Assembly (NCBI GenBank): GCA_026874595.1
Contig: CM049307.1
Location: forward strand, 80,826,643-80,890,642
DNA length: 64,000 nt
Direction of reading: 5' to 3'
From: Sipunculus nudus
Lineage: Eukaryota; Annelida; Sipuncula; Golfingiida; Sipunculidae
Shown here: positions 1-12,640 of the stretch, in pieces
Layout: every line of letters begins with the position of its first letter
Position numbering within the stretch: position 1 is the first letter of the stretch
Translations under genes and position numbers: made by a program
The notes under the pieces: generated by a model
Database searches by the model: none
Told to the model about the DNA's origin: nothing
What the model saw: only the letters and a program-made list of their open reading frames with translations

Positions 1-69
1 AGTCCTTATTACCTTATAGAGAAACCTGTAAATAAATCAGGGGCTACCCAGACTGTTCAAATATATCTT

Positions 70-300
70 GACTGATAAGGTCTTTTGAGAGGTTAAATGG
101 AGGTGGTTCAGGTGGACAGGACCACTCCTCCCCCTTTCAGCCGCCTCAGTTTTTAAATCGATTAAGACAATTTTTTGCGGCAGGAAACAACCCCCCTCCC
201 CCCCCCCCCCCTTTCTGGATCGGTTGACCTTTTTTTAATTAAGTTTTTGGTCCTCCTTGGTTGGCTCCCTTCCTTTTCCTAAATCCTATATCGGCCTCTC
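70..300. repeat. Poly-C-associated dispersed repeat, copy 1
   Basis: A C-tract (198-211) is followed by a sequence that recurs with substitutions at about 59975-60140. Shared landmarks in order are the C-run, a GACCTTTTTTT block, a GGTCTCCT/GGTCCTCC block, a GGTTGGC block and CTAAATCCT. Two diverged copies mark a dispersed repeat rather than a gene. Its class is unknown: no terminal repeats or target duplications are visible. Confidence 0.5.
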
Positions 301-1525
301 GTAATGTATTACGTCGTGCACACATTTTTTTAGAAGAGTTGCTGATAGTTTTCGTTGGTTTTCGATAAGTTGAACTTTATGACTAATGGAACGAGCGAAA
401 ATTGTTATTTTGATCCGACCTGAATGTATATCCCTATAAGAAGCTCAGTGTGTAGATTTGTCCACTCATTTCAAGGAAGCGTCAATTCTGAAAATTTGGG
501 GATTTTCAGTAGAACTTAACTGATTTTGAGCCTAAGCCGCTCCAAAAAGTAAATTTTGGAAAACGTTGTGCTTCATCTGTTCAGCATAACGGTACTGTTT
601 TCATCATGTTGCCTCTGATCAAACGAAACCCCATCAGGAAAAGGTAAAAGGAAACTTTGCCGGCCCGCTATGAAAAAAGTGCCAGAGAAACAAAACTTTG
701 GTGGGGGCGGGGAGGGGGGATGGAAACAGATAGAAGCCTCCTGCTAAAATTTTTCCCGAATTCAAACAAAGATTTGTAAAGCCAAACCCTCTGTGTATGC
801 TGATCCCAAACCAGGTCTTTTAATACATGCATCTATAGTCCATAGTAGCCGCATGTTTATTGAACAACCGCTGGCGGTTCAGTGCTCACGTACGAACACC
901 TGTCTGTCCAGGGTAGTACAAACAACTTGTGTATATTCAAGATTATTATATGCATTGTCTGGTAGGGTCGCCTGGTACTTGTCCGGCTGGTCATCGTCCG
1001 GTCAATATACTGGTCAATACACCCCACAACCGCGGTTCATAGGGTATGTGCCTATACACAAAATTTAAGACTATCAAACAAGGGAGGTCATGTTTTCGCT
1101 TACGACTGTTCGTCTGTTTGTCCGTCGTACACCACATATATAGTAAGAAGGGATTGATGGTCCTCTTCACAATTTTATTGAGAGGTTGAATAATGGAGGA
1201 GGAAAAAATTATATATACAATAAGTCATATCGATCAGTTTTCGTTCTTGTAAGTCAGTACATCATTTCCATACAAAAATGACTCAAAAACCATGGAGAGA
1301 TATGATATTTTTTCGAAAGTGGCCTACTTTGAGATTACCTATTTTGTTTATTAGACAGGGTATACAGAAAAATAAATAAGGATAAGTTTCTGACAAGTAC
1401 GATAATAGGGGATAAGAGGTTGAGTGGTAGCGATAACAGAGGGAAAGTAGCTGATCATAGCGATAATAGGAGATATTAATATTTACCTGTTGAATTTGGC
1501 AACCTGTTTTAGGTCAAAAATACAT
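301..1525. other. Non-coding stretch, nothing recognised
   Basis: AT-rich sequence with a short G-rich run near 700-720. The one open frame here (793-1068) has no recognisable motif, biased composition and no splice context, so no gene is called. Confidence 0.5.
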
Positions 1526-1533
1526 ATTAGTTG
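1526..1533. repeat. 8-bp target-site duplication, left
   Basis: ATTAGTTG lies immediately left of the hAT-like element and is repeated exactly at 3658-3665. Confidence 0.85.
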
Positions 1534-3657
1534 CAGAGTTGGGTCCAAAAGTACTCGCACTCATAGTACTCGTACTCATGAGTACTTTTTGAGTACTCAG
1601 TACTCGTACTCGAGTACTTTTTTTAAGAATTACAAAGTACTCGTACTTGTACTCGAGTACTTTGAAAGTACTCGGTACTCATACGGGTAATTCATGAGTA
1701 GCTTGGGGTATTTCATATATCATTAAAATTTCTAAATAAACTTTACTCTCAATTTATAATATTAGTTATAGTTTATTATAATATATTAGAGTAAGATATC
1801 ATATATAATATATAAAATATATAATATCATATATAATAGTACTTTAAGTAATCATCTGCTACTATAAATGAACCTATTACATTATTTTTGCATCGATTAC
1901 TTCTACTTATATTACTGTTACTTGGCTTATATAACTAACACTATTACTTTAATTTAATATAAATTATTAATTGAACTATTCTATTATAAGTACATTCATG
2001 CATTTATGTGTACATGTGTACAGCATTATATATTTCCAGCAATATAAGAACAACATTGTGTTCAACAAAATATATTAAATCAACAAACTGATTTATATTT
2101 TAAGATAAAAATTCTAATTATTGAAACATCCCAAAATAAAAAAGTAAAGGTTTGCCAAAATTCAATAGAATTAAATATACTCAGAACCTGGGCCAGGGCT
2201 AATCAAGCTTGAATTGACTTATATATGAAACTAAATGTGATTGTAGGTTTAGTAGATTTTCAGTGGGAATTGCAGTCTTTGACACAGTCTGTGGCACAAC
2301 TAAGACTAAACCATATGACTGTGAACTGATTAACCCATGAAAAGCTGTGACTATCAGACCATACACCCTGTAGCTACTACAACATAAGCTGCAGCATCAC
2401 ATTCTACTATCAGCTAACATACTGCCCATAACTTGCCCAACATACTGTGTACTCCCATAAAGGACTTCTCCAATGTTTAATGACCAAGCCTACTTAATGA
2501 ATCAACAAAGAGAACCAGGGGTCAACCTCAAGCAAAGGTCTGCTGTCCAGTGCCAACTAGACCATGAAGGCACCCAGCATTAACTAATCACACTGCACTG
2601 CATGGGCCCTTTACTGTGCTCTATCAACCTAATCAAACCTTTTATGCACTCATTTCATCAGATGTGTCAGCCTAGGGATGTAATAGAAAAGTAATAGTTA
2701 TTATTCTATTACTTGGGGTACTATAACCATTACTAGTTCAAATTTCTTTTCTATCGATAGTAATATTACTCTTACTTACTTTGAAAACCTGTAATATTCT
2801 ATTTATATTACGTATTACAATCGCCTCATTTCTTGTTGTAATATGCCACTGATGTAACTGTTGTTATTACTCATAAATTATTACACATGATGAAGTCTGT
2901 CAGATGTGTTGTTTTTTACTATTTTTACATGTACTGTTGTCATTAAATATCTTCATTAGGCTACTCAAAAGTTGATATTATATAAATAATAACATATGGT
3001 TGTTATAATAATTGTTATTACTATTGTTATCATTGTTATTATCATATGATTACACATGGTTAACAAATGGTTATATGCTTAATACAATGTCAGTAAGATT
3101 TCCTTTAACAATATAACTTTTATATATTAATTTTATATATTCTTTTTATGTTGTAGTTTGGAACATTCCAACTAGTATTTTAAATTTGCATAATACAACA
3201 TTAAATAAATTACATATATCTTGTCCTGGCTAAAAAATATTTTTGAGAACCTGCAAGACCAGATGATTCTTCAATGCAAACTGTCTACTATAATAAGTTA
3301 ATGCTTTTATATATTTCAACTGTATATGGCCTGTTTATATGCCCTAGGGTTTGCATTTCGCCTCAGTATTTTGATTAAGCATATCACAATATTGTATATA
3401 TTTTTATGTTGTCCTGGGTTTTCATTAATAAACATATTTTTAACTTTGTGAGTATATATTTAATTTACTAACATCATTAAACAAGTTTGGTTACAAAAAG
3501 TAATAACTGAAGTACTCATGAGTACATTTTGAGTACTCGGTACTCTTACTCGGGTACTTTTGAAAAAAGTGCAAAGTACTCATACTTGTACGTGAGTACT
3601 TTTAAAGTACTCAGTACTCGTACTCGAGTACTTTAAAAGTACTCGGACCCAACTCTG
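1534..3657. mobile_element. Non-autonomous hAT-like DNA transposon, copy 1
   Basis: The left end reads CAGAGTTGGGTCC and the right end GGACCCAACTCTG, a 13-bp perfect terminal inverted repeat. The 8 bp just outside are identical on both sides (ATTAGTTG at 1526-1533 and 3658-3665), a target-site duplication of the length made by hAT transposases. Inside each end is an array of AGTACT-centred units (1550-1690 and 3510-3650), probably subterminal transposase-binding repeats. The 2.1-kb body is AT-rich and has no long open frame, so it must be mobilised in trans. The exact duplication suggests a relatively recent insertion. The family name is an inference from termini and duplication length. Confidence 0.85.
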
Positions 3658-3665
3658 ATTAGTTG
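3658..3665. repeat. 8-bp target-site duplication, right
   Basis: ATTAGTTG lies immediately right of the hAT-like element and matches 1526-1533 exactly. Confidence 0.85.
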
Positions 3666-3951
3666 CAAATATCTTACTTGTGACTATTACTCTGGCCAAA
3701 TGTCAGTTTTAGAAAACCCGGTGTTTAGAAAAACAGCCATGACACGGGCTGAAGTGGAAAAATATGCTCGTCAATTAATGGTTTTTACCCTCTTGGAAAC
3801 CTATTAACGCCTCCCCCAAACGAAATCTTTACCCGAATACGTACATAGAAAAAAAAACCGTCAATGTAACTCCTATAAAGTCCCCTCCCCTTCGAGACAG
3901 GCTAAATAAGAACAGTTTATGTTTTATATAGTGGTACAGGTATCTGTTTTA

Positions 3952-4325
3952 TTGTGCGCAGAAATTTTACATGTGTCTGTTGACATTCTGATTCGTGTTA
4001 GGCTCAAGCCCTGGGCGTTGCTATGGCGTGTACAGACGCAGCGGTCGGTGTAATCCGTACTGGTTGAACTCCGAAGTGTAGAAACAAAGTGTTCTTTGTT
4101 CTAGTCTGGAATGTTCAGGTCTGTTCGTGTATAGCGCGTGTGTATTGTTCTTTGGAATGTTCGTGAAATAGAAGTTTCTAGGCTTTTGGTGAAAAAGTTA
4201 TATATAGGGGCTGTATTTAGAGCCGGAGGAGGGAGAGATTAATTTCAGCGGACAAGGAAGAGTGTGAGTCAGTTTTGGGACCTTTTCCGATAATTGCAGA
4301 ACTTATAGAAATTCTTTGAACTTGA
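3952..4325 (+). mobile_element. Truncated LTR-like promoter repeat, copy A
   Basis: Homologous to the LTR-like repeats at 48201-49048 (plus) and 50745-52741 (minus). Shared blocks in order are CATTCTGATTCGT (with the 52-kb copy), GTCTGTTCRTG, a CGCGTGTATTGTT-like block, AGTTTCT.GGCTT, a TATA box followed by GGGGCTGT, and CAGCGGACA with GGGACCT. The TATA-like box is at about 4198-4207. Homology stops near 4325, where a LINE remnant follows, so the poly-A half is missing. Confidence 0.6.
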
Positions 4326-4335
4326 TACAAGATAC

Positions 4336-4580
4336 ATGATTCTCCAGATAGTCTTCAAGGCTCTAAATGGGCTGGTCCCTAGCTATATTTCTGAGTAGTT
4401 TGAGATGTACACACCAAGCCAAATCTACGTTCAAGTCGGTTCTGTCTAAAGCTATCAGTACAAAGAACAAACCTCAAGACTTATGGAGGCCGAGCATTCT
4501 CTGTGGAGATTCCCGAAAGGTGGAACACTCTGTCCTTTAATCTTAGATGGCGGAGAGATATCACTTTGAGAGATATCGCC
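4336..4580 (+). pseudogene. LINE reverse transcriptase C-terminal remnant
   Basis: Translation gives the conserved tail of non-LTR retrotransposon ORF2 proteins (jockey/CR1-like group). From 4336 there is a KALNGLVPSYISE stretch followed by a stop. A second block in another frame reads LKTYGGRAFSVEIPERWNTL. Two stops and a frame change show it is dead. It follows directly on the truncated LTR-like repeat, so one element may have inserted into or been joined to the other. The clade cannot be fixed from this fragment. Confidence 0.75.
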
Positions 4581-4739
4581 TAGGTCTCACTTGCCACGTC
4601 CTTCTAGGGTGTCTCACAGTTCAGCTACGGAAAGCCAGAACGTGGCAGTGTCGGGATTGAACGTGATGAAAATGAAGTCCGCGTTCTCGTGACGTTCGCC
4701 GCGCATTTTCCTCACGCTATTTCACGTTCAAACTTTTAT

Positions 4740-7200
4740 TATTATTATTATTATCCCATCAGGTGTCATATGAACAACATTAAACAAGAACGACTGCATT
4801 TATTAGAGAGGTTAGGTGTTCTTTCGTCTGTCGGTTTCTCTATCCAATATCCAAAGTGTTTAATAAATTCCAATGAAATGTTGTGGCATTGTTGGTCAAG
4901 GCCAAAGAAAAATGATTCAATTTTGGGTGGGTCGGGACGTGACTCTAGCCTCGTCTTACATGTATGTTTGTCCTCACAATATTGTCATAAATATTTCATA
5001 AATTTCAATGAAATTGAAAAGGAGGTTAAGAATCAATTTTTCAAATTTATTTTTGACTTTTGATATTTACTCAAATAATTATTTCATCACATCCCTGAAT
5101 ATACTGCCAGGTATGGTATACATTTTATTTATATAAACCAATATCTTATTCTTTATTTTGCAGCCTATATATTTAAATTGGTCTGAAAACCTAATAAAAA
5201 TATTTCAAGATTTAATCAGGCGCCCCTGGTAAAATAGGCCTTAGTTACCGCGCCGAGGCCAACAAGAGAGATTATATAATTTGCAGTGTCATTTTGACCG
5301 TGTTTCGGGCAAAATGTTAACAGCTGCATTTGAGGCGAATTCTGATAAATGTCAGATGATATGCCTGGCTGGCAGAACTAGGCTATAAAATTCTGGGTAC
5401 CATTCTAAATATACTTTTCAAGGTCACAGGTCCTCTAATATAACTATTTATCTGGGCGGAGTCAAAACCTGTGAACATTAGGCCCGTGAATACTTTGTGT
5501 GGCAAGTTTGTATTGGCCTCACAGCTGTGGCAGTCCTTGTCGAAGCTGCCATCTCGTGACAGTAGCTGCTACTATTATGTTACGGTCATTTTGTCCTCTC
5601 GACACCTTCAGTTAAAAATGAAATCCCCAGACACCTTCCTTATACCAACCACAGCCACAAACAAACCACTCAGAATAACCCAGACCATCAAACTTTCATT
5701 TTACTCATTGGATTAGACATTTTTTGGTTTTTATTCATTCATGTTCCCCTTACATATTTATTTATTTTTATTGTATACTTATTTATTTACTTTTATATTA
5801 TAATAGTTTACAGGTATTTCAGGAACGGGGGGAAAAGCGTCAGAGACGCGTAATACCGGTCTGGGACTCGCGGCTATCAACCCCTTAACGTCCCACCGGA
5901 CGCGCGGTTTCAGGCTGCTTTACCTCAATATTAAAGCGGGCTGAACGTAGAAACGCCGGTTAAAAACTTGATTTGTGAAGATTCGCGATACCACCACCTA
6001 TGGTCGAGTGTGCTGGGTTTCTTTTACGTCACTGATCGCACCCGGTACAATATCATTTCCACTTGTGTACCGAAGTAAGCGAACCGTTTTAGAATTAACT
6101 ATTTACAGATGCCATTATATCCTATTAATATTTCCTTTATTAATAGTTAATTAATATAATAACCTTCTATGAGTCCGAGTCGTTAAGAAAGCAGGTCTAA
6201 GTCTATTCTTTATAATAGATTAAGTAACTCATAAAAATGATGATTTAATTCGAATTTCTTCAAATCTTTCCATCAGTCAAGCCACGTACATATACACCAA
6301 TCTTATACCGTTAAAGGGCAACGACGTTTTGTCTGGCTAATGTGTGCGACTAAACTTGCTTTTCCGTTAAAGTATATTCCAACAGTAGGAGCCTACTGAT
6401 ATATATGTATTTTGAGGTTAATATAATCGTATTATCTGTATCCTTCTTAAGATAATCACATCAATTTACATCGTAATGTAAAAAAAAAATAAACACATGC
6501 ACGTGTCCAACCCAAGGTTGAACAGAATTAAGATAAAGTGAAAGCATTTTAATTCTACATATACTTTATTAATTACATGTATATTGTTCTTTACCATTAT
6601 CATTTCTTCCTCCTTAAACATTTATGGTAGCACCACCATGGGGAAAAAATAAATAATATAAAATCAGTCTTAAAGATGTTTTTAATTTATTAAAGAACCA
6701 ACAAAGTACACATTATTTAAAACCTGGTACAGTGTGCTTTCTGGTGTAATAGATATTTTAACATTTAGTTTAAACATGATTCAACATTCATTTTATCGTG
6801 TTTTTATTATATTAAATAAAATTAAAGGTACACTGTTTAAGCAAATTTTAAGACACTTTTATGTGGATAGCTCAGAAGTTTTCCTCCTCTACTGCGTGTC
6901 TTTCTTGTTGAAATTAAACTTTGAATTTGTTTAATTAAATTAAAATTATAATTTCAGTTTTAAGGTAGATAGAGACATGACAGAAGAGAAAAACACCTTG
7001 AGATAGTTCAGTATTAACCCGCTTAAAAGGGACTTGCTGTTACTGGGAGCTTAAAATAGCGTACTCTATGAAAAAGTAAATTTTAAGATAAAATGTATAC
7101 TTTATGGGTCTAATGTGGATATGAAACAACTTTCGAATTACTACCTTAATAAACACAGGGGATTTTTAACAATACAGAATATCATGGATGAACACATACA
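4740..7200. other. Intergenic stretch with a GC-richer island
   Basis: Begins with a (TTA)n run at about 4737-4754. Mostly AT-rich. A GC-richer patch at 5820-6060 holds several CpG-containing words and stands out from its surroundings, but no open frame or repeat class is recognisable. Open frames at 4689-5063, 5471-5716 and 6734-6934 lack motifs or coding character. Confidence 0.4.
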
Positions 7201-7221
7201 CACCCGGTTAATCACATAAAT

Positions 7222-8688
7222 TTACACCGTAAATATAATCAGTGAAATGAAAATAAGGAATGTTTCAGCAACTGCGTGGGTAGAATTGTTGCACAGTGAA
7301 TCTTTACAGTGACAATAGTGCCCTCTGACGGCGTTTCCATAAAGCTTCTTGCATTTGGGCTTCTTCCCGTCCATATATCCACATCCACGCGAGATAATAT
7401 ACGCATCTGCAACAAAAAATATATGTAAATATATGGAATAGGATTCATATGATCTGATAAAGTCCCATCCTACTTATTATAGTTAATCTTCTTTTGTCCC
7501 TTCTCAGTATTACTAAGTGGGTAATCTATAATCAAAATGCTGTCCAATTTCGCATTGGAAATTCCTTGAATTCATTCTTTCATTAAAGATTTTTCTAAAG
7601 TATCACGCTTTAACATGTCAATTTTATATTTCAGATTTAGCAGTTAGCTTTTTGTATAAATATAAATGTATTATTCTAAGAAATATAAAGGGTTATATAT
7701 AATTGAACAATTCGACGACAGGTGGCGCCAGGTACACCTGAAACATGGTGTTTTATTATCATCCCTTCCCCGCCCTTCACCACAGCAGACCCTTCACAGT
7801 AGACTAAATTATCAATTTTGTTCTATTCTAAATTAAAGGATACAATATTATGGAGATATTAACATCACCTGGTAAAACAATATAATTATAAATAAAAGAA
7901 ATAAAAATAATAATGCCTACAGTCAGGGTTGGACACCTTGCCGTTTATGATCCTTGCTTGGTATTGGTAGACCTTATAACATGAATCGGGCATTTGTGGT
8001 ATACTGTGAGCCCGTGCCCAGAGATCACAGTCTAACTTTAGTGTATTCCTGCTTAAGCTGTTGAAGGGGTGCCCGCAATCTGATCCGTTTTCCTTGGTAT
8101 TACATTCCCAGCATTGAATGCCTGACACTGAATTAGAACATACAAATTAGTTTTTGCACATAAATAATAATAATAATGTTCATCATATTCTTCATCGTAA
8201 TAATAATTTATTATAATACTAATACTACTACAATTACAACTACTACTACTCGTACTTTTTCTACTACTACTTCTAATAATAATAATAATAATAATACTAA
8301 AACTAATAATAATAACAATAAAGAAAATAATGGTAAGGTGCTTTGTTGAAACTAGGACAGCAATGGGAGATTCAGAGGAAGAGCCAAGGGGGTCTGCCCC
8401 CCCCCCCCCCCTTCATTTCGAGCATCAACTAGTCAGCATTATGCATGAACCCGAATGTAAGTACATATGTTAGGAATCAGACGATATTTTCCCATATTTT
8501 TCGATTGTTTTAGATTTTTGATAAACAATCCAATTTGTCTCTTCTCATTTTGAATTCGGATTAATAATTTTCGAAAAAAATGACGTTCGGATAAAGGAAC
8601 CTCTACTGTATGATATATTTTACTTACCAGTCTGTAGGTTTACACTGATGGCCACCAAGACCAACGGAAGTAGTAAGTTTATATCCAT
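7222..8688 (-). CDS. Ly6/UPAR-domain GPI-anchored protein (Quiver/Sleepless-like), three exons
   Basis: Exons inferred by hand: 8688-8628, 8127-7921 and 7406-7222, all introns phase 1, giving 150 residues. Exon 1 encodes a signal peptide (MDINLLLPLVLVAISV) and ends at a G|GTAAGT donor. Exon 2 carries CWECNT and the CGHPF motif typical of Quiver/Sleepless-type Ly6 proteins. Its donor is taken at GACT|GTAGGC because only this keeps frame with exon 3. Exon 3 ends in the canonical CHCKDSLCN, followed by about 15 hydrophobic residues to the stop, a GPI-attachment signal. Ten cysteines (26, 29, 38, 54, 70, 98, 108, 121, 123, 128) fit a five-disulfide three-finger fold. The product should be an extracellular membrane-anchored protein. 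Family relatives modulate ion channels and receptors; the partner here is unknown. Confidence 0.85.
8160..8330. repeat. Trinucleotide-rich (AAT/ACT) simple sequence
   Basis: Impure runs of TAA and ACT trinucleotides inside intron 1 of the Ly6-type gene, including (AAT)n near 8275-8300. Confidence 0.7.
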
Positions 8689-8895
8689 ATCAGGAGACTA
8701 ATGACGTCACACTGGTAGGTTGCACTGATAAAATAATAATTATGGTAAAACACTGCATCGAACCAAATACATGAACATATACTCTTTTAACAATGATTTT
8801 TTTATACATTGTATAATTTAATAATATTTATACAAACAAAGATAGATAGAATATTTCCTCACAGGAAAAAATGTGACAACAACAGTGATGTCTAG

Positions 8896-8901
<6 letters not shown>

Positions 8902-8962
<61 letters not shown>
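8902..8962. repeat. (TA)n microsatellite
   Basis: About 30 uninterrupted TA units, upstream of the Ly6-type gene. Confidence 0.95.
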
Positions 8963-8966
<4 letters not shown>

Positions 8967-9885
8967 GTGTAGATCTATGTATGATGGTGTGTGTGTGCAC
9001 AATTTAAAATTCCAAATGCTGAAGAATGTTGTATCACAGAGTTTATAACAATAAAGTTAATCCTTGGTTGTATGTTGTTTTTCTTATAAAATACTTTTGT
9101 AATACCCTTATATGTTTACGTGTGTGAAACCTCACAAGAACCTATCAACAATCAGTTTTACATAGCTCCTTGATGATGCTCTATATTAAATATTTAACTC
9201 GAGCCACACATTTAAACCCAGATTAATTGCAGTGTACATTTTAAGCGTTATTCCTTGGTGTATTCATCAGGTCTGAGCAGCAATAGTGGATCTGAGTAAT
9301 TGACCAAAATTGCCAACATATTCATCATATTAAGTATACCCTATAATACATTTCTAAACATATAACGATAATACAAAACAATACATATGTCTATGCACGT
9401 CTTGTCTGCGATTGTAACATAAAAAATATCCTTCATTATAATTGTGTGAAAAATTAACAAAACTTACGCCTGTGACAACTCACTGTGTGTTCATGGAGGT
9501 TTTATGTGTATAAACATTAAGCATGGGCCCATTATCTTCCGAAGTCATCCGTGTTCCGGGTGCTCTGCGCGTGTGTATTTGATATCAGGCATGGTTATAG
9601 CGGACCCAGTATTCAGTCGTTGTAACATCCTAAATGGTGGCTACCACTTGCTCTACAAAAGGATTATTGTTCGGGGCATACACATTATGAATCAATCCTG
9701 TTTATTTGCGTCATCACCAGTGAACAACTTTCCATTCGTAATGTGTGTGTGTGGGGGGGGGCACATTCACAGACCTTTGTAATGGGGAACGCTATATTTA
9801 TCCACCCCACCCATTTTCTAAATATAATGTTATAATAATAAATTAAATTAGGGGTTCACCCGGAATCCGTTTTTAAGTAAACGCG
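8963..9885. other. Non-coding stretch, nothing recognised
   Basis: AT-rich flank of the Ly6-type gene. A short (TG)n/G-run lies at 9739-9758. The open frame at 9504-9782 has no recognisable motif. No promoter elements can be assigned. Confidence 0.4.
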
Positions 9886-9940
9886 GGTTCATCGGCCGAG
9901 CGGTCTTGGCGCTGGAGGGATGTTCCTCATGTGCGACGTG
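9886..9940 (+). repeat. tRNA-Ser/Leu-like half, truncated SINE head
   Basis: The stretch TCGGCCGAGCGGTC (9892-9905) resembles the A-box/D-arm of class II tRNAs. No B-box, T-arm or acceptor partner follows, so it is not a tRNA gene. A truncated tRNA-derived SINE is the simplest reading. Confidence 0.35.
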
Positions 9941-11100
9941 TATTTTTTATTTTATTTTATTTTTATTTTCATTCAAAATATAAGCAATAATGAAAGTTTT
10001 GAGTATAAAATAACAGGGAACAGTATCTTTTCATAAACCAAAAATAATTAAAACGCTATGCCATAAACATTTTATTTTATAAAACCTGCATATTTCTTTT
10101 TGATTTTAGCATTTAACGGCCGGAGACTACCATGTCGTGGAAACGGTTGAATCCTGTCATATTAACACTAATTGTGCCATTTTTCGTCATTTTTATATTT
10201 ATTGTATCTCTGAAACTACAATTAATTTATATTTTAGGAAAATTGCAACATTGTAACTGGTAAACAGAGCCTACTTTTAATGACACATGACATCTATTTA
10301 ATTTTCAAAATGTGGGAGTTGGGGTGGGGGGGGGAGGGGAAATAACATAGTATCTCTCAAATGGATGAAAAAGCGGGCCCTGTCTACCTCCAGTATGACC
10401 ATCACCATAATTAGACAGGTCTGGAGAGCGCACACCACCGCTGAAATTCTCCATCTCGCGATCGTATGTTAATATGAGAAGGATCCCTTGGCTGGCCTGG
10501 TTGCGATTATTTTCATTTTCCACCACTTCAAACGTCATATTTTCCCGACAGGAAATTTTATGACTGGATCGTTGAGTAGGTGTGATCGATGCATGTGTTT
10601 TACATAACAGCAGCATATATAAAGAGTGACATAGGAACATTTAATTTTTAATTACTTGTAATCCAGAACCATTTTGGACGCCATGATGGATTGCCAGTAA
10701 CATGACTACGTAGATAGATAAAACCTAGTTGTAGATAAAAAAAATTACAATTTTTTATGAAAGTTAACTTGTTTATGGCCTTTTGCTGGATTCGGTGACC
10801 ATCTGGAAAATATAGTTAATTTTTGGCAATCTTTTGGTATATTATTAAGCGGTTACAAAAAAAATCACCATAAAACAATTTCTAGCAATATTTTGAGGGT
10901 TGTTCATATTTTGGCACGATTATTTGTTTATCGAATTAATTAATCAAATTAACTGCTACGTATGTTTCTCGTTAAATTTCATACTTACAATTGGATTCTG
11001 CATTCTCTTTCCATCAGAAACTTTTCATTTTTTATCCCTGCATCGTACAGAAAATGAATATTCCACATCGGTGTATCATGGGACAATTTACTGGGTCTAT
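9941..11100. other. Non-coding stretch, one unassigned open frame
   Basis: AT-rich with a (TTTTA)n run near 9945-9970 and a G-rich run at 10318-10338. A minus-strand frame at 10305-10640 ends in a low-complexity proline/threonine tail made by the G-run. Its middle is hydrophilic but matches no family I know. Confidence 0.35.
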
Positions 11101-12640
11101 CTAAAAGTATCTTACCAGAAAGCATGCCCTTTTAATGACCTTGATTTTCAATCGATTTTCATCAAAAACAACAAGCTTCCATATTTAGATGGCATGTAAT
11201 AACTTTGCTAAATGTCAGACAAAACAATAAGGCAATTGACGAAATTGACAACAACAGAGGAACAGAAGGACAGATATACTGACAAACTGACGCAAGGGCA
11301 AGAGACGATGACCAAACCATAATATGGGGAATGGATAGATGAACAAACTGTGGTAAGGTTCAGGTTAATACGACTATTTATGACCAAGTTATTTGAAAAA
11401 TCAAAATTTTCGATAAACTTGAATTTGACCTTAAATCAATAAAGACCAAAAACACAAGTTTTCCAGTATTTTTTGCTTTCGATCATTCCTGTAAGTTTCA
11501 AAGTGATTGCTGGAAATCGTGGCCAGGAGAATGCAGAAACCAGACAGACAAATAGACGAACACAAGTCGAGCGCTGGCTGGAAATTGAAATAAGACAGTC
11601 AGGGAGAGAGAAAGACAGGCAAATATGTGAAAACAATCATTTGATTGAGAAATATTCTGGGAAAGCAGAAACTAATGGCCAATTAATACTTATGTTGATA
11701 TTGAAAAGTCGCAGACTAAAGGATAGACATATTGTTTTTATCTAAGCTCTTCAAGGCATTGCTAAAACAATGTGCATGGACTGCAGAATGACACTTGTCA
11801 GCGAAAAGAACCAAGCACACAGGAGAAATTGTAAAATACTGACAGTCTGATAGGCTTAAACACAACTGGCTGACGGGTGACCAGATTCCATTATGGGGAA
11901 TACATACATGAATAAATATGGTTTTTTTAGTGTATATAGGACAATATTTGGCGAAGTTATGAGGAAAATAGTGCTATTATTATGGGGCCGCTGACTGACC
12001 TTGACTTTAGATAGTCCTGTATATAAGCTTGTAAGAATTTGTTTTTCTATCTATTACATAACTTCAAATACGATTGCTCAAGAATTGTAGCCTTCAGAGC
12101 AATAACAGTAAAATCTCGTTTAACGGGAAAGGGTCGAGGTCTGGCGAGTCTTTATATAAAATCTTGTAAAACTACACTAGTGCTGCCTTATGAAAAAACT
12201 AGACATCTAATACTGACAAAGATAGAAAAATAAGACCTCATAGTTTCAAATATCATGGATTTAAAAAAAAATCCATGGAAAGATGAATAAAATGAAGTAA
12301 AGTTTACGATGAATCTTGTCAAAATATGAAGAAACGATTTGATGTTTTCTTTTTCATGACCTTGACCTTTGACATATTGACACTGAAATACCATAAGCTT
12401 CTACAGTGTTCTATCAAATATAACACACAGTGATTGCTCAAAATTTCTGGCCTTTAGAATGCTACATGGTATACAAATGGACGGAATTACTGACAAACTG
12501 ACACCACTGGAATAACACTTGACTAGAAGATGATATGGGAAATGCATAGAGGAAGAAAATGAACTACAGTTTGTGAAGATACTGAACCCCCCCCCCCCTT
12601 AAAGAATAGGCCCCATCTTCAGCAGCATATACTGACACTT
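11100..12640. repeat. Degenerate long-period repeat array with TGACCTTGA words
   Basis: Similar landmarks recur every few hundred bases: a TGACCTTGA-type block (near 11136, 11995, 12356), a GACAAACTGAC/GACAGAC block (near 11280, 11545, 12490) and a TATGGGGAAT..AT block (near 11322, 11893, 12535). The units are strongly diverged, so period and copy number are approximate. No coding function is implied. Confidence 0.5.

Noticed and set aside
10305-10640. 111-codon minus-strand open frame
   Set aside because: The end is low-complexity from a G-run and the middle matches no known domain. Splice sites could not be placed.
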